NCBI GenBank assembly: GCA_902589795.1
Contig: CACIUJ010000004.1
Span: forward strand, 1 to 50,820
Length of the DNA stretch: 50,820 nucleotides
Direction of reading: 5' to 3'
From: an uncultured Pelagibacteraceae bacterium
Lineage (GTDB): Bacteria > Pseudomonadota > Alphaproteobacteria > Pelagibacterales > Pelagibacteraceae
Position numbers and translations under genes: made by a program. The notes under the pieces are model-generated. The model worked only from the letters and a program-made list of their open reading frames with translations, did no database searches and was not told the origin of the DNA. Of this stretch, positions 1 to 9,451 are shown piece by piece (the first letter of the stretch is position 1; each line of letters opens with the position of its first letter).

Positions 1-269
1 GTTTCGTTTGGTGGCGGTTGAGCTTGAGCTGTTTCTTGTGGTGACGGTTGAGTTTTGTTAGTTTCTAATTTGTTAGCAATTAAATCATCATACCATTTTT
101 CTAATATAACTATTGCTTTATCTAAATCTGTTGTTCCAGACGAAACAATCTTTTGTTTTCCATTATGATAGGTTCTCCCAACCCAATTTTTAGACTTTAA
201 CTCTCCCTTATATTTATCTTGCCTTACATAAATATGCAGTCTTCCACTTTTTTTATGTATAGTATCCAT
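1..269 (-). CDS. N-terminal part of a truncated protein (MDTIHKKSGRLHIYVRQDKYKGELKSKNWVGRTYHNGKQKIVSSGTTDLDKAIVILEKWYDDLIANK...), possibly integrase/DNA-binding N-terminal domain followed by P/Q-rich linker; runs off window
   Basis: Open reading frame from ATG at 269 (minus) to window edge with no stop; beta-rich N-terminal segment reminiscent of tyrosine recombinase arm-binding domains (tentative). Confidence 0.4.
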   Translation of the reverse strand, partial: MDTIHKKSGRLHIYVRQDKYKGELKSKNWVGRTYHNGKQKIVSSGTTDLDKAIVILEKWYDDLIANKLETNKTQPSPQETAQAQPPPNE

Positions 270-345
270 AAATCCCTATATTCCGATCTCGAACAATAAA
301 TTTTTTTTATAAGTTCGAACAATTTATAGAGGGCAATATCTTTTA

Positions 346-723
346 TTTTTGTGTCACACTATTTTTTCCTATAAATTCTATTAAAACTCTAACACATTTA
401 TTAAATATTGCAAATTATATTTGTGTCACAGTAAATATATTTTGTGTTAGATATAATTTTGACCTTAAAAAAGGCTTTATATTGCTATTCCAACTTTTTT
501 TCTAACACAAATACAATAATAAGATAAAAAATGGATTTTGTGTTAGACTTGAAATGAAAAATTATAAATATTAAAATAATGCATAAAATAACAGCATAAT
601 TCCCTAAAAATCTTTATATTTAGCCATATTTTCTTGTTTTTAAATATCAAAATCTAAATTAAAATTATTATCACATTAGAAAAGCAATTTTGTGTTAGAG
701 TTTACTTAATTTTGTGTTAGAGT
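346..723. repeat. Cluster of TTTTGTGTTAGA / TTTTGTGTCACA motifs in both orientations
   Basis: Direct reading: TTTTTGTGTCACACT 346-360, (rev) CTCTAACACATTT 387-399, ATTTGTGTCACA 419-430, ATTTTGTGTTAGATA 439-453, (rev) TCTAACACAAAT 501-512, TTTTGTGTTAGACTT 536-550, ATTTTGTGTTAGAGT 687-701, AATTTTGTGTTAGAGT 708-723. Confidence 0.75.
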
Positions 724-996
724 TAATAATTCTAGACATATTTTATCAAAATAGTATTAATTTATGCTAATAATCTAATAATTTATGCAAATTTACTAAA
801 TATTTATCGATTTTGGCTTAAAACATAGGTTTTTTGAATTTTATCCATATATTCAAGTTGTATTTTAAGAATATATTTAAGTTTTTATTAGTTTAAATTA
901 TACCTGAGGTTGTGGTTTGCTAATAATAATCACTATAGTTTCAATTTTAGGGCTATATTGTTTACTAATGATAATTGGGAAAACTTATTTAAAATA

Positions 997-2010
997 ATGA
1001 TTAATAAAATAACTGAATTAGCTAAAAATAATCCTAAAATCTCAGATTTTCACTTGAGGGGAGGCTCGGATATTGCTTGCCGGATAATGGGTGACATTGT
1101 TATCGAAAAAAATACAAAAGTTGAAAATAAAGATATCGAAGAACTTTTGAAAAAAAATTGTAGTGAAGAAGAAATTAATACTTTTAAAACTAAGAAGGAA
1201 TTAGATTGCGCTATTATTTTAGATGCGTTTCGATTTAGAGCAAATTTCTATAAAACTCTAAAAGGCTCCGCTGTAGTACTTAGAAAAATTGAAACTAAAA
1301 TTCCTATGATGGATAATCTTAATTTGCCACCCGTTCTTTATGAATTAATAGACGCTCATAAAGGCTTGGTATTAGTCACGGGACCTACTGGATCTGGGAA
1401 ATCTACAACTCTAGCATCAATTATTAACCAAATTAATGAGACCAGAAATAATAATATTATTACTATTGAAGATCCTGTTGAATTTATTCATACAGACAAA
1501 AAAAGTATTGTGTCACAAAGAGAAGTCGGAAAACAGACTGAAAGTTTTGCTAAAGCCTTGAAAGGAGCTTTGCGTGAAGATCCTGATGTTATCTTGGTTG
1601 GAGAGCTGAGGGATTTAGAAACGATTGGAATGGCTTTAACTGCAGCTGAAACGGGACACTTAGTCTTTGGCACGCTCCATACTAGTGGCGCTCCTAATAC
1701 TATTAATAGAATTATCGATGTTTTTCCTCCAGAGCAACAAGGGCAGATTAGAGCACAGATTGCTGAATCTTTAAAAATGGTAGTCACTCAAAAACTGTTT
1801 AAAAAGAAAGATGGCTCAGGCCGTATAGGAGCCTTTGAGGTTATGGCATGCACTCAACCCATCAAAAACCTTATAAGAGAGGCTAAAATACACCAAATAC
1901 CTAGCATAATGCAGACTGCCCAAAGAGAAGGTATGATTACCATGGAAAAGTCTATTGAGGGTCTAGTTGCCTCAGGAGTGATTAATATTGCAGAAACGAA
2001 AACATCATAG
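997..2010 (+). CDS. pilT: Type IV pilus retraction ATPase, PilT/PilU family (ORF extends upstream to 910 with alternative start)
   Basis: Walker A GPTGSGKST, IIEDPVEF-like ITIEDPVEFIH, Walker B DPDVILVGELRDLETIGMALTAAETGHLVFGTLHT; ATG at 997 fits family N-terminus. Confidence 0.88.
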   Translation: MINKITELAKNNPKISDFHLRGGSDIACRIMGDIVIEKNTKVENKDIEELLKKNCSEEEINTFKTKKELDCAIILDAFRFRANFYKTLKGSAVVLRKIETKIPMMDNLNLPPVLYELIDAHKGLVLVTGPTGSGKSTTLASIINQINETRNNNIITIEDPVEFIHTDKKSIVSQREVGKQTESFAKALKGALREDPDVILVGELRDLETIGMALTAAETGHLVFGTLHTSGAPNTINRIIDVFPPEQQGQIRAQIAESLKMVVTQKLFKKKDGSGRIGAFEVMACTQPIKNLIREAKIHQIPSIMQTAQREGMITMEKSIEGLVASGVINIAETKTS

Positions 2011-2674
2011 CGCCTTTAGCTTAATTGAGCTATTAGTTGTTATCGCTATACTAGGAATACTCAGCGCCTTTGCCTTTCCTAATATTTCAAAATGGATCAC
2101 CAAACGAGAAGTTAAAAAAGAAGTTTATGATGTTGTAACTTATATCCAGGAAAGAAAATCGGAAGTTACTAGCGGAAAGTATGGGATGACACTAGTTCGC
2201 TTAAGACCTGACTTAGAAGTTTGGACAATGAGTAGCCAAGATTTTTTTAATACTTATAGAAGTATAAGCTCAAATAGTTCTTATAAAAGAAATAGCCAAT
2301 GTGATTATCCCTGGAGACAAACTGGCTTTGTTAGAAATAAAGATCTTGAAACCTTAAAATTAAGTGTTTCAAATAATGATAGCAAAGTTCATGTTTATCC
2401 TAATGCTGCTCATAATCCAGTTGATACAACAATATGCATTACTAAAGATGGTTCTGTAAGTTATATGAGGACAAGAAAAACTGAGAGAGATCCAAGCACT
2501 CGGAAAAATGTTGATGTATTTATTTTTTGTTCTAAATCAAACTCTAATCAATATAATTGTAAATATAATGCTAATTTTGAACACATGTATAAAATTACAT
2601 TAGATAAATATCAAAATATAAAAGTTTATATAAAAAATACAAAAAAAAATAGCTGGAATAAAATAGATGGATAA
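1988..2674 (+). CDS. Prepilin-like protein, FimT/GspH type
   Basis: Prepilin N-terminus HHSAFSLIELLVVIAILGILSAFAFPN; overlaps pilT end. Confidence 0.75.
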   Translation: MQKRKHHSAFSLIELLVVIAILGILSAFAFPNISKWITKREVKKEVYDVVTYIQERKSEVTSGKYGMTLVRLRPDLEVWTMSSQDFFNTYRSISSNSSYKRNSQCDYPWRQTGFVRNKDLETLKLSVSNNDSKVHVYPNAAHNPVDTTICITKDGSVSYMRTRKTERDPSTRKNVDVFIFCSKSNSNQYNCKYNANFEHMYKITLDKYQNIKVYIKNTKKNSWNKIDG

Positions 2675-3134
2675 ATCAATTAAAGGTATTTCGCTTGTTG
2701 AGGCGCTTGTTGCATTAGTGATAATAGGAATAGGTTTCGTTGCTATATTACAAGTATCCGCTTTTACAATTTCATCAATGGATCGTTCTATGGAGAAAAA
2801 TAAACTTAATTTTTTATCCGAAATGGTTATGGAAGATATGATTGGCAATCCTACAAGTTTATCAAGTTATAATAATTTTAATGAAACTTGTAATTACAAT
2901 ACCAAAGGTGGAACGAACCTCCATGAAAAGCAAAAAGATAAATGGAGAAATAAACTTGCTGAAAAAAACTATATTCAAATTAAAAATTCAAGTGGCGGAT
3001 CTTATAAAGAAAAAAAACGCCCTTGTTTTAATCAAGATAGTAAAAAAACATTTACAACTGATAGGTCTGGGAGAGTTAATTTTAAATCAAATAAAGAAAG
3101 AATAAAAAAATATTTAGGAGTAGTTGTTAAATGA
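2667..3134 (+). CDS. PilV-like minor pilin
   Basis: GISLVEALVALVIIGIGFVAILQVSAF prepilin helix; operon position. Confidence 0.7.
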   Translation: MDKSIKGISLVEALVALVIIGIGFVAILQVSAFTISSMDRSMEKNKLNFLSEMVMEDMIGNPTSLSSYNNFNETCNYNTKGGTNLHEKQKDKWRNKLAEKNYIQIKNSSGGSYKEKKRPCFNQDSKKTFTTDRSGRVNFKSNKERIKKYLGVVVK

Positions 3135-4009
3135 TAAAAATTAAAAATTCTGGATTTACATTGGTTGAAATATTGGTTGCTTTAGTTATTGGTGTAATTA
3201 GCGTAGGAGCTATATTTTCTTCTTACCAATATTTTAATCGAACTCATGAATCAATTTCACAAAAAGCAGCTATCAGTCAGTCAGGTAGAGAAGCTTTGTC
3301 TCTTATAGCGAGCGATTTAAGAAATGCAGGTCACATCGATCCTAACTTTGTAGGAAATTCAAGCGAAGGAATATCATCTTTAAGACAAGCACAACTTAAA
3401 ATGATTGAGGTTAAAAGTAAACATTTCGGAAAATACAAACAAAGCGATTGGCTCAGCATGTGGTACACAACCTCTCCCAAAGATAGAAAGAGAGTACAAT
3501 ATTATCATAAGAAATATGAGGATAGTAATAGCTATTATTTAGCAAGAGACGTAGTGATGAATCCTGAAGGTGGTAGTAATTGGGCACACCCAGTAGATAT
3601 GGAACTGTTTGTTCCATTCGTAGAAGATTTTCAGATCATATTGAAAGATATAAATGGAAATATTTTAGTACCAGTTTGTAGTTCCTGCGGAGCTTTAGAA
3701 CAGTCACAGGGCGCAAATGATAAGGTTGGTGATAGAAATAAAAGTCAAGCCAATATGTTAAAAGTACATACTGCAGAGGTATATCTAACAATAAGATCTC
3801 CAAAAGAAGTTTATAAGGAAAATAAGAAAACAAAAATTGTTAATGGTGAATCTGGCCACGGTAGCAATATAACAATATCCCCTGATGATAAATACTATCG
3901 AGAAACCTTTTTTGTAAGTGTTCATACAAGGAATTTAGCTAAACCATTGGTGCCAACAAGCGCTGGATCCACAACTACTATTAACACAGGAACGATTTAC
4001 AATAAATAA
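3131..4009 (+). CDS. PilW-like minor pilin
   Basis: SGFTLVEILVALVIGVISVGAIFSSYQYF; position between pilV and pilX. Confidence 0.75.
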   Translation: MIKIKNSGFTLVEILVALVIGVISVGAIFSSYQYFNRTHESISQKAAISQSGREALSLIASDLRNAGHIDPNFVGNSSEGISSLRQAQLKMIEVKSKHFGKYKQSDWLSMWYTTSPKDRKRVQYYHKKYEDSNSYYLARDVVMNPEGGSNWAHPVDMELFVPFVEDFQIILKDINGNILVPVCSSCGALEQSQGANDKVGDRNKSQANMLKVHTAEVYLTIRSPKEVYKENKKTKIVNGESGHGSNITISPDDKYYRETFFVSVHTRNLAKPLVPTSAGSTTTINTGTIYNK

Positions 4010-4588
4010 ATGATAAATAAACATAAAAAAAATGAAAAAGGATTTGTATTGCCGGTGGCTCTTTTGGTTTTGGTGGTCATGAGTATTATGGCGGCTTCCC
4101 TGGTCACAATCACATCTAAAGATCACGCTGCTAATAATAGTAAGGACTCAAGCCAGCAAGCATTTTATGCTGCAGAGAGTGGAATTGCTATTGCCAAAAA
4201 ATATATGATTGATGAAAAAAGATCATTTACAGGTTCTGCTCCAATGAATTTGGATAGAGATTTAAGATTCTGTAAAGCAAATCTTTTTCCTAATTTAAAA
4301 CAATCTTATGGAATTATACATAAAAGAAGTAATTTAAGTGAATTTATAAACGCCTCGGGCAAGGAATATACAAGGCTAGGTAAATTTAGCTTTGAATATT
4401 TTATTACCTTTTCACCAGATCAAAGTGGAAACGTAGCATCAAATAAATCGTCGGCTAAAAAAAAACCAGGAACTAGTCAGATTTATTACACAATATACTC
4501 GTGTGGTTGTAATGAAGAAAAAAATATCTGCAAACCAGAAAACAATATTATAATTCCATTGGAAGCCGTGGTAACCTTGGTTGAATGA
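4010..4588 (+). CDS. PilX-like minor pilin
   Basis: EKGFVLPVALLVLVVMSIMAASLVTITSKDHAANNSKDSSQQAFYAAESGIAIA typical PilX N-terminus. Confidence 0.75.
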   Translation: MINKHKKNEKGFVLPVALLVLVVMSIMAASLVTITSKDHAANNSKDSSQQAFYAAESGIAIAKKYMIDEKRSFTGSAPMNLDRDLRFCKANLFPNLKQSYGIIHKRSNLSEFINASGKEYTRLGKFSFEYFITFSPDQSGNVASNKSSAKKKPGTSQIYYTIYSCGCNEEKNICKPENNIIIPLEAVVTLVE

Positions 4589-5103
4589 TGAGAAGATTTA
4601 TACTTTATATAATTGGATTTTTTCTATTAGCACAAGTAAGTGCTTTAGCTTTAAACTGTAACTTAAATAGGATTCAAACTAATACGAGTATTAGTAATTT
4701 TGAAGAAGAGAAAGTATTCTTTTCATATTTTAAAAACCCTTCTGGTGCAAGTTCAATGATGATGCCTATAGAACATTTTTGCAAAGATGATGATACAAAC
4801 GGTATCATATTAACTTTATTTTTTTTAGAAAATAAATTAGTTCGGATTATATTTGAAAATGTTTTAGCCCAAAATAGAATTTTATTTAAAATTGCCAATG
4901 ATACTTACAAAGTTGGTTTCAATAAAAATAATATAAAAATTAGTAGAAAAGCAACAGAAACTTACTCGATTAATAAAAATGATAATTTTTATTTTTATGG
5001 AAATTTTATTGGTAAAAATGAGTTTTTAGAATATTTTGAAATTACTAGCAATAAATATAAAGATAAACTAAACGAAGAACTTTTAAAAAGGGAGGAGCAA
5101 TGA
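4585..5103 (+). CDS. Small secreted protein of unknown function between pilX and pilY1
   Basis: N-terminal signal-peptide-like hydrophobic stretch; overlaps neighbours by 4 nt on each side (operonic). Confidence 0.6.
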   Translation: MMRRFILYIIGFFLLAQVSALALNCNLNRIQTNTSISNFEEEKVFFSYFKNPSGASSMMMPIEHFCKDDDTNGIILTLFFLENKLVRIIFENVLAQNRILFKIANDTYKVGFNKNNIKISRKATETYSINKNDNFYFYGNFIGKNEFLEYFEITSNKYKDKLNEELLKREEQ

Positions 5104-8100
5104 TTAAAAAAGTTGTTACTTTACTTTTACTAATATTATTTTTCCCCAATAATTCATTTTCTAAATCTCCACCACCTGGAACAGGCACGGCTTCTGTTCC
5201 TGCAAATATTTTAATTATGCTGGATAACTCTGGAAGTATGGGATGGGACATTGATGGGAATATAATTAATGCAAATTCTAGTAAAATTTCATTAGCTGCA
5301 GATGTGGCAGTAGATAGCTCAGGCAATCAATATGCTCTTGAGCTCTATACTAGAAAAATCAAAGTTTTTGACTCAAACGGCACATACAAAAAGCAACTTG
5401 GGGGTGGTTATGGGTATGGCTGCAATCAGTGGATTTATGCATATGACATAGCTATTCATAACGATCAAATTTATGTCTTAGATTATTATGGACGACGTAT
5501 AAAAGTTCTATCTCTAACAGGAACATGCATTAAACAAAAAAGCATAAATTATAGTTGGACTAAAGGATTAGCAGTTTCAGATCAGTATGTTTACGTGGGT
5601 TACGGAATGGGAGGAGGAATTGCAATGTATGATAGAACAACACTTAACCATGTCAGAGTGCAATATAATTATAATGAATTTTATCGTATTTATGGATTAG
5701 ATGTAAATGATGCAGGAACTAAACTTGTTACAGCTAATTATAATCGTCACAAAGTTTGTGTTCATACTATCTCTGGATCAAGTCTAGGGTCATGTACAAA
5801 AGTTGGTGTTTCATCTCAAGGTACCGGAAATGGTTATTTTTACTATCCATCAGATGCTGTTTTCGATAGTAGCGGTAATGTATTTGTCACCGAGCTATAT
5901 GGCCACCGAATACAAAAATTTGATACATCCTATGCATATGTATCAAAGTATGGTTCGTTTAATTATAACGGAAATCCTTTTTTCTACCCTTTTGGTTTAG
6001 GAATTTCTTCATCTGATAACATTTATGCAGCTGACTGGGGGAATAATTTAATTCAAGAATTTACCAGCACTTTAAGTTATGTAGGCAGAATTGGTGTAAA
6101 CAAATCCAGAATGCAAATGGCAAAGGCCGTGATTAAAAAACTGGTATCTAATACCGAACTTACGAGTGGAGCAAATTTTGGTCTTATGGAATGGGGTTGG
6201 TACTGGAACCCTTATCTTCGATTAAGAGTTCCTATTAGTTCTAATGGGGCAAAATTAATTTTTAACGATGTTGATCAAGTAAGAGCTTATGGAGGAACTT
6301 ATTTATTACAGGCAATGAATAAAGCAAGAGAATACTACACGGGTTCACAATCTCCTCGAATAGCTAATGCTAAATGTCAATTAAATTACATAATTCTTAT
6401 TAGCGATGGTGTTTGGAATAGTCATAGCAGTGCTATGAGTGTTGTAAAAAATATGAAAAATCAATATGGCATTAAAACTTTCGCAGTAGGTTTTGCCATA
6501 GCATCAGGTAATAAAAATAACTATGAAGATTTAGCCGATAATGGGGGAACCGATGATCCTTTGTATGCTGATAATGAAGGTCAACTACTTACAACGCTAA
6601 CAGATGCCATTAAACAAGCTATATCGGGCACATTAACTTACACAACACCTGCTATAATGTCGGAAAAACAGAGGGGTGATTTCATTTATCAATCTACTTT
6701 TAAATACGCCAAATATAAACAGTGGGAAGGTCATTTAAAAAAAATCAAACTAAATTCTAATGGTAGTTTTGGAGCTACACAGTGGGATGCTGCTGATAAA
6801 CTGAATAAAAAAAGTTATACTTCAAGAAATCTTTGGACTGCGGGGATAAGCACAATAAGTACAAATAATTTTACAACAACGAATAGAGATGAGTTAAAAA
6901 AATTATTATTCCCTAATACAGTACCTACAGATACTGAAGTAGATAATTTAATTAATTTTGTTCGTGGTATCGATACATATGATGAAGATGATGACAACAA
7001 CACCACAGAAACAAGACACAAGCTTGCAGATATTTACCATTCAGATTTAGTTGTTGTGGGTCCGCCTGAAGGATCTACCGAAGATGACGGTTCTTCAAAT
7101 TTTACAAAAAAAGATGCGTATTATCGATCACAAAATAATTATAATGGTTTTAAAAATGGAACCAGTTGTGGAGGAAGCTGCCAAAGTCGAAAAGAAGTTG
7201 TTATAGCAGGTTCTAACGGAGGCATACTTCATGCCTTCGACGCAAGTAATGGTGAAGAATTATGGGGATATATTCCTCCTAATATCTTAGGAAAATTATC
7301 AACTATGGTTTCAAGTAAAGCTAATACGACAAATGCTATTTATGGAATAGATGGGTCCCCAGTTGTTAAAGATATTTATTTTGATGATACGCCTAATAAT
7401 TCTGCGAATGATCCAAGATGGAGAACAATTCTATTATCAGGACTAGGTGCTGGCGGGCATGGTTATTTTGCTTTGGATATTACAGATATTAACTCACCCA
7501 AACAATTATTTACTATAGAACATGATCCTTTCAGACAATTTGTAAACCACTGGGATAGTGATGAAAAACTTACAAAATATGCTTATGAACTTAACTATTC
7601 TAGTTTTAACTTAAATGGTAAACAAATTTTCAAAGGCAATATGCCAGATGAATATGATTACCAAAAACTTGGTGAAGCCTGGTCCACTCCAAGAATTATT
7701 AGAATAAAAGTTAACAACAAAGATAGGTGGGTTGCTGTTTTTGGTGGAGGTTATAATGGTGGAACAAACCCTAATTATGGCTCTACTGTATATGTTATGG
7801 ATTTAGAGAATGAAGGAAAATTACTTAAAACAATTTATATTCCTGATGAATATTGGACTCGACATAACTATTCTTGTTTAAATGCAGAAAAAGGTTCCAC
7901 AGAGTTTGATATAGGAAGAAGTTGTAGCCTGCACAGCTTAGATACTAGTTATTATTCTTTAAGAGTACAAGGTTTAGGAAATGTTCCATATAGTCTTATA
8001 GGTGATCGAAATGGTAACTATCTTAGAAATATGAAATTGAAATTTCAAACTACAGATGCTAATGGCAATCTCGTTGATGTGCCTTTAGAAAATCGTACCC

Positions 8101-8921
8101 ATGTCTATATTAGTGTAGTGCCTAAAACTGATATCGTAAATTCTGTTCCTTCTGACTTAGTAGTTATTACAGCTGATGGAACAAAAGAAGCCGATTATGA
8201 TGGAGCATTAGTTTATGCAGCAGATCTAGAAGGAAAAATTACTAAAATTAATTTAACTGGTTCTAATGCATCTTATCAAACCACAACACTCTTTAATGCT
8301 GAATCAAATACTAACAACGGCAGATATATTTATAACCAACCCGAAGCAGCGATAAACAGTGATAATAAATTGTGGTTATATTTTGGAACTGGAAATACAC
8401 AAAAACTTGGAAATCGATCTAATCAAATTAAGAATCGTGTCTATGGCATAAAGGACAAAGATTTTCCTAACTTTAAAAATATCAGTTCTCCTGGAACCAT
8501 TAGAAAATGTGCGAGAGCACCTACCTGCCCTGGCGGTTATTACGATTTAGGTTGGTATGTAGATTTAAAAGAATCAAGAAAAGTTACAGCAGAACCTACT
8601 GTTTTTAAAGATCGTGTTTATTTTCCTCTGTATGAGCCTGCGCCAGCTAATGCGGTATGTACAAAAGGATCAGCATATTTAAACGCTTATGATAGAAAAT
8701 GTGGAGAAGCCAAATTAGGAGCTTATGGAGTTAAATTAGGACAAGGTGTACTTTCAAAAGTGTTAGTACAAGGTGATAATTTATACATAGGTTTATCCGG
8801 CGAAGCTGATACTTCCGCTGCAGCTGGCTTTGAATCATCTGGAAATTTAATTAAAGGAACTTCTAAAGCTACAAGTGGTAAGGGAGGTGTTCAATTGGAA
8901 GGATGGAAAGAAAATTATTAA
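5100..8921 (+). CDS. pilY1: PilY1-like type IV pilus tip adhesin; vWA domain interrupted by NHL-like beta-propeller, plus C-terminal PilY1 propeller
   Basis: MIDAS DNSGSM (5223-5240), rest of vWA from ~6101 (SRMQMAKAVIKKL ... TYLLQAMNKAREYY ... IILISDGVWN), PilY1 core (VVIAGSNGGILHAFDASNGEELWGYIPPNIL; SPVVKDIYFDD; WRTILLSGLGAGGHGYFALDITD). Confidence 0.88.
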   Translation: MIKKVVTLLLLILFFPNNSFSKSPPPGTGTASVPANILIMLDNSGSMGWDIDGNIINANSSKISLAADVAVDSSGNQYALELYTRKIKVFDSNGTYKKQLGGGYGYGCNQWIYAYDIAIHNDQIYVLDYYGRRIKVLSLTGTCIKQKSINYSWTKGLAVSDQYVYVGYGMGGGIAMYDRTTLNHVRVQYNYNEFYRIYGLDVNDAGTKLVTANYNRHKVCVHTISGSSLGSCTKVGVSSQGTGNGYFYYPSDAVFDSSGNVFVTELYGHRIQKFDTSYAYVSKYGSFNYNGNPFFYPFGLGISSSDNIYAADWGNNLIQEFTSTLSYVGRIGVNKSRMQMAKAVIKKLVSNTELTSGANFGLMEWGWYWNPYLRLRVPISSNGAKLIFNDVDQVRAYGGTYLLQAMNKAREYYTGSQSPRIANAKCQLNYIILISDGVWNSHSSAMSVVKNMKNQYGIKTFAVGFAIASGNKNNYEDLADNGGTDDPLYADNEGQLLTTLTDAIKQAISGTLTYTTPAIMSEKQRGDFIYQSTFKYAKYKQWEGHLKKIKLNSNGSFGATQWDAADKLNKKSYTSRNLWTAGISTISTNNFTTTNRDELKKLLFPNTVPTDTEVDNLINFVRGIDTYDEDDDNNTTETRHKLADIYHSDLVVVGPPEGSTEDDGSSNFTKKDAYYRSQNNYNGFKNGTSCGGSCQSRKEVVIAGSNGGILHAFDASNGEELWGYIPPNILGKLSTMVSSKANTTNAIYGIDGSPVVKDIYFDDTPNNSANDPRWRTILLSGLGAGGHGYFALDITDINSPKQLFTIEHDPFRQFVNHWDSDEKLTKYAYELNYSSFNLNGKQIFKGNMPDEYDYQKLGEAWSTPRIIRIKVNNKDRWVAVFGGGYNGGTNPNYGSTVYVMDLENEGKLLKTIYIPDEYWTRHNYSCLNAEKGSTEFDIGRSCSLHSLDTSYYSLRVQGLGNVPYSLIGDRNGNYLRNMKLKFQTTDANGNLVDVPLENRTHVYISVVPKTDIVNSVPSDLVVITADGTKEADYDGALVYAADLEGKITKINLTGSNASYQTTTLFNAESNTNNGRYIYNQPEAAINSDNKLWLYFGTGNTQKLGNRSNQIKNRVYGIKDKDFPNFKNISSPGTIRKCARAPTCPGGYYDLGWYVDLKESRKVTAEPTVFKDRVYFPLYEPAPANAVCTKGSAYLNAYDRKCGEAKLGAYGVKLGQGVLSKVLVQGDNLYIGLSGEADTSAAAGFESSGNLIKGTSKATSGKGGVQLEGWKENY

Positions 8922-9451
8922 AAAATAGAGGTTTTACTTTAATAGAACTTCTAGTCGTTGTCGCCATCATCGGTATTCTTGCAGCTGTAGGGGTTACGAC
9001 GTTTACTGGGTTTCAGGAGAAGGCAAAAATTTCTGCAACAAAAGCTAATCATAAAAGCATAGTTAAATTTGTTTCGACACAATTAATGAAATGTTCTTTA
9101 GGAGACGAATTAATTTTAAAACAAAATCCTACAACTGATACTCCCGATCTTTGCCCAGATGTTCTTGCTGGTAATGCTAACAAATTTGCAACACAACTAT
9201 CGTATCATTTCAACAGTTTAAAATGGTGTAATCCAATGGGTTGGAAACATAATTCTGGCACTTGTTTAGAAGCTGTAGAAACTTCAGGAACTGTTGGTGA
9301 AGGATATACAGGTGCAACAAAATTAATAACCTCATCTGGATCTTCATCTACATTAACAATTGATACAAAATATTCATGCGATCCTTTGCCTTTAACCGAA
9401 ATATGTCATGGCAAAGGAAAGTCTTTAACTGCTAACATTAAAATAGAATGA
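8903..9451 (+). CDS. Type IV pilin (tandem copy 1)
   Basis: NRGFTLIELLVVVAIIGILAAVGVTTFTGFQEKAKISATKANHK. Confidence 0.85.
   Translation: MERKLLKNRGFTLIELLVVVAIIGILAAVGVTTFTGFQEKAKISATKANHKSIVKFVSTQLMKCSLGDELILKQNPTTDTPDLCPDVLAGNANKFATQLSYHFNSLKWCNPMGWKHNSGTCLEAVETSGTVGEGYTGATKLITSSGSSSTLTIDTKYSCDPLPLTEICHGKGKSLTANIKIE

Noticed and set aside
1488-1787. Antisense ORF over pilT (and similar 46-100 aa antisense ORFs over other genes)
   Set aside because: Overlaps a strongly conserved ATPase gene; no family similarity or RBS support.
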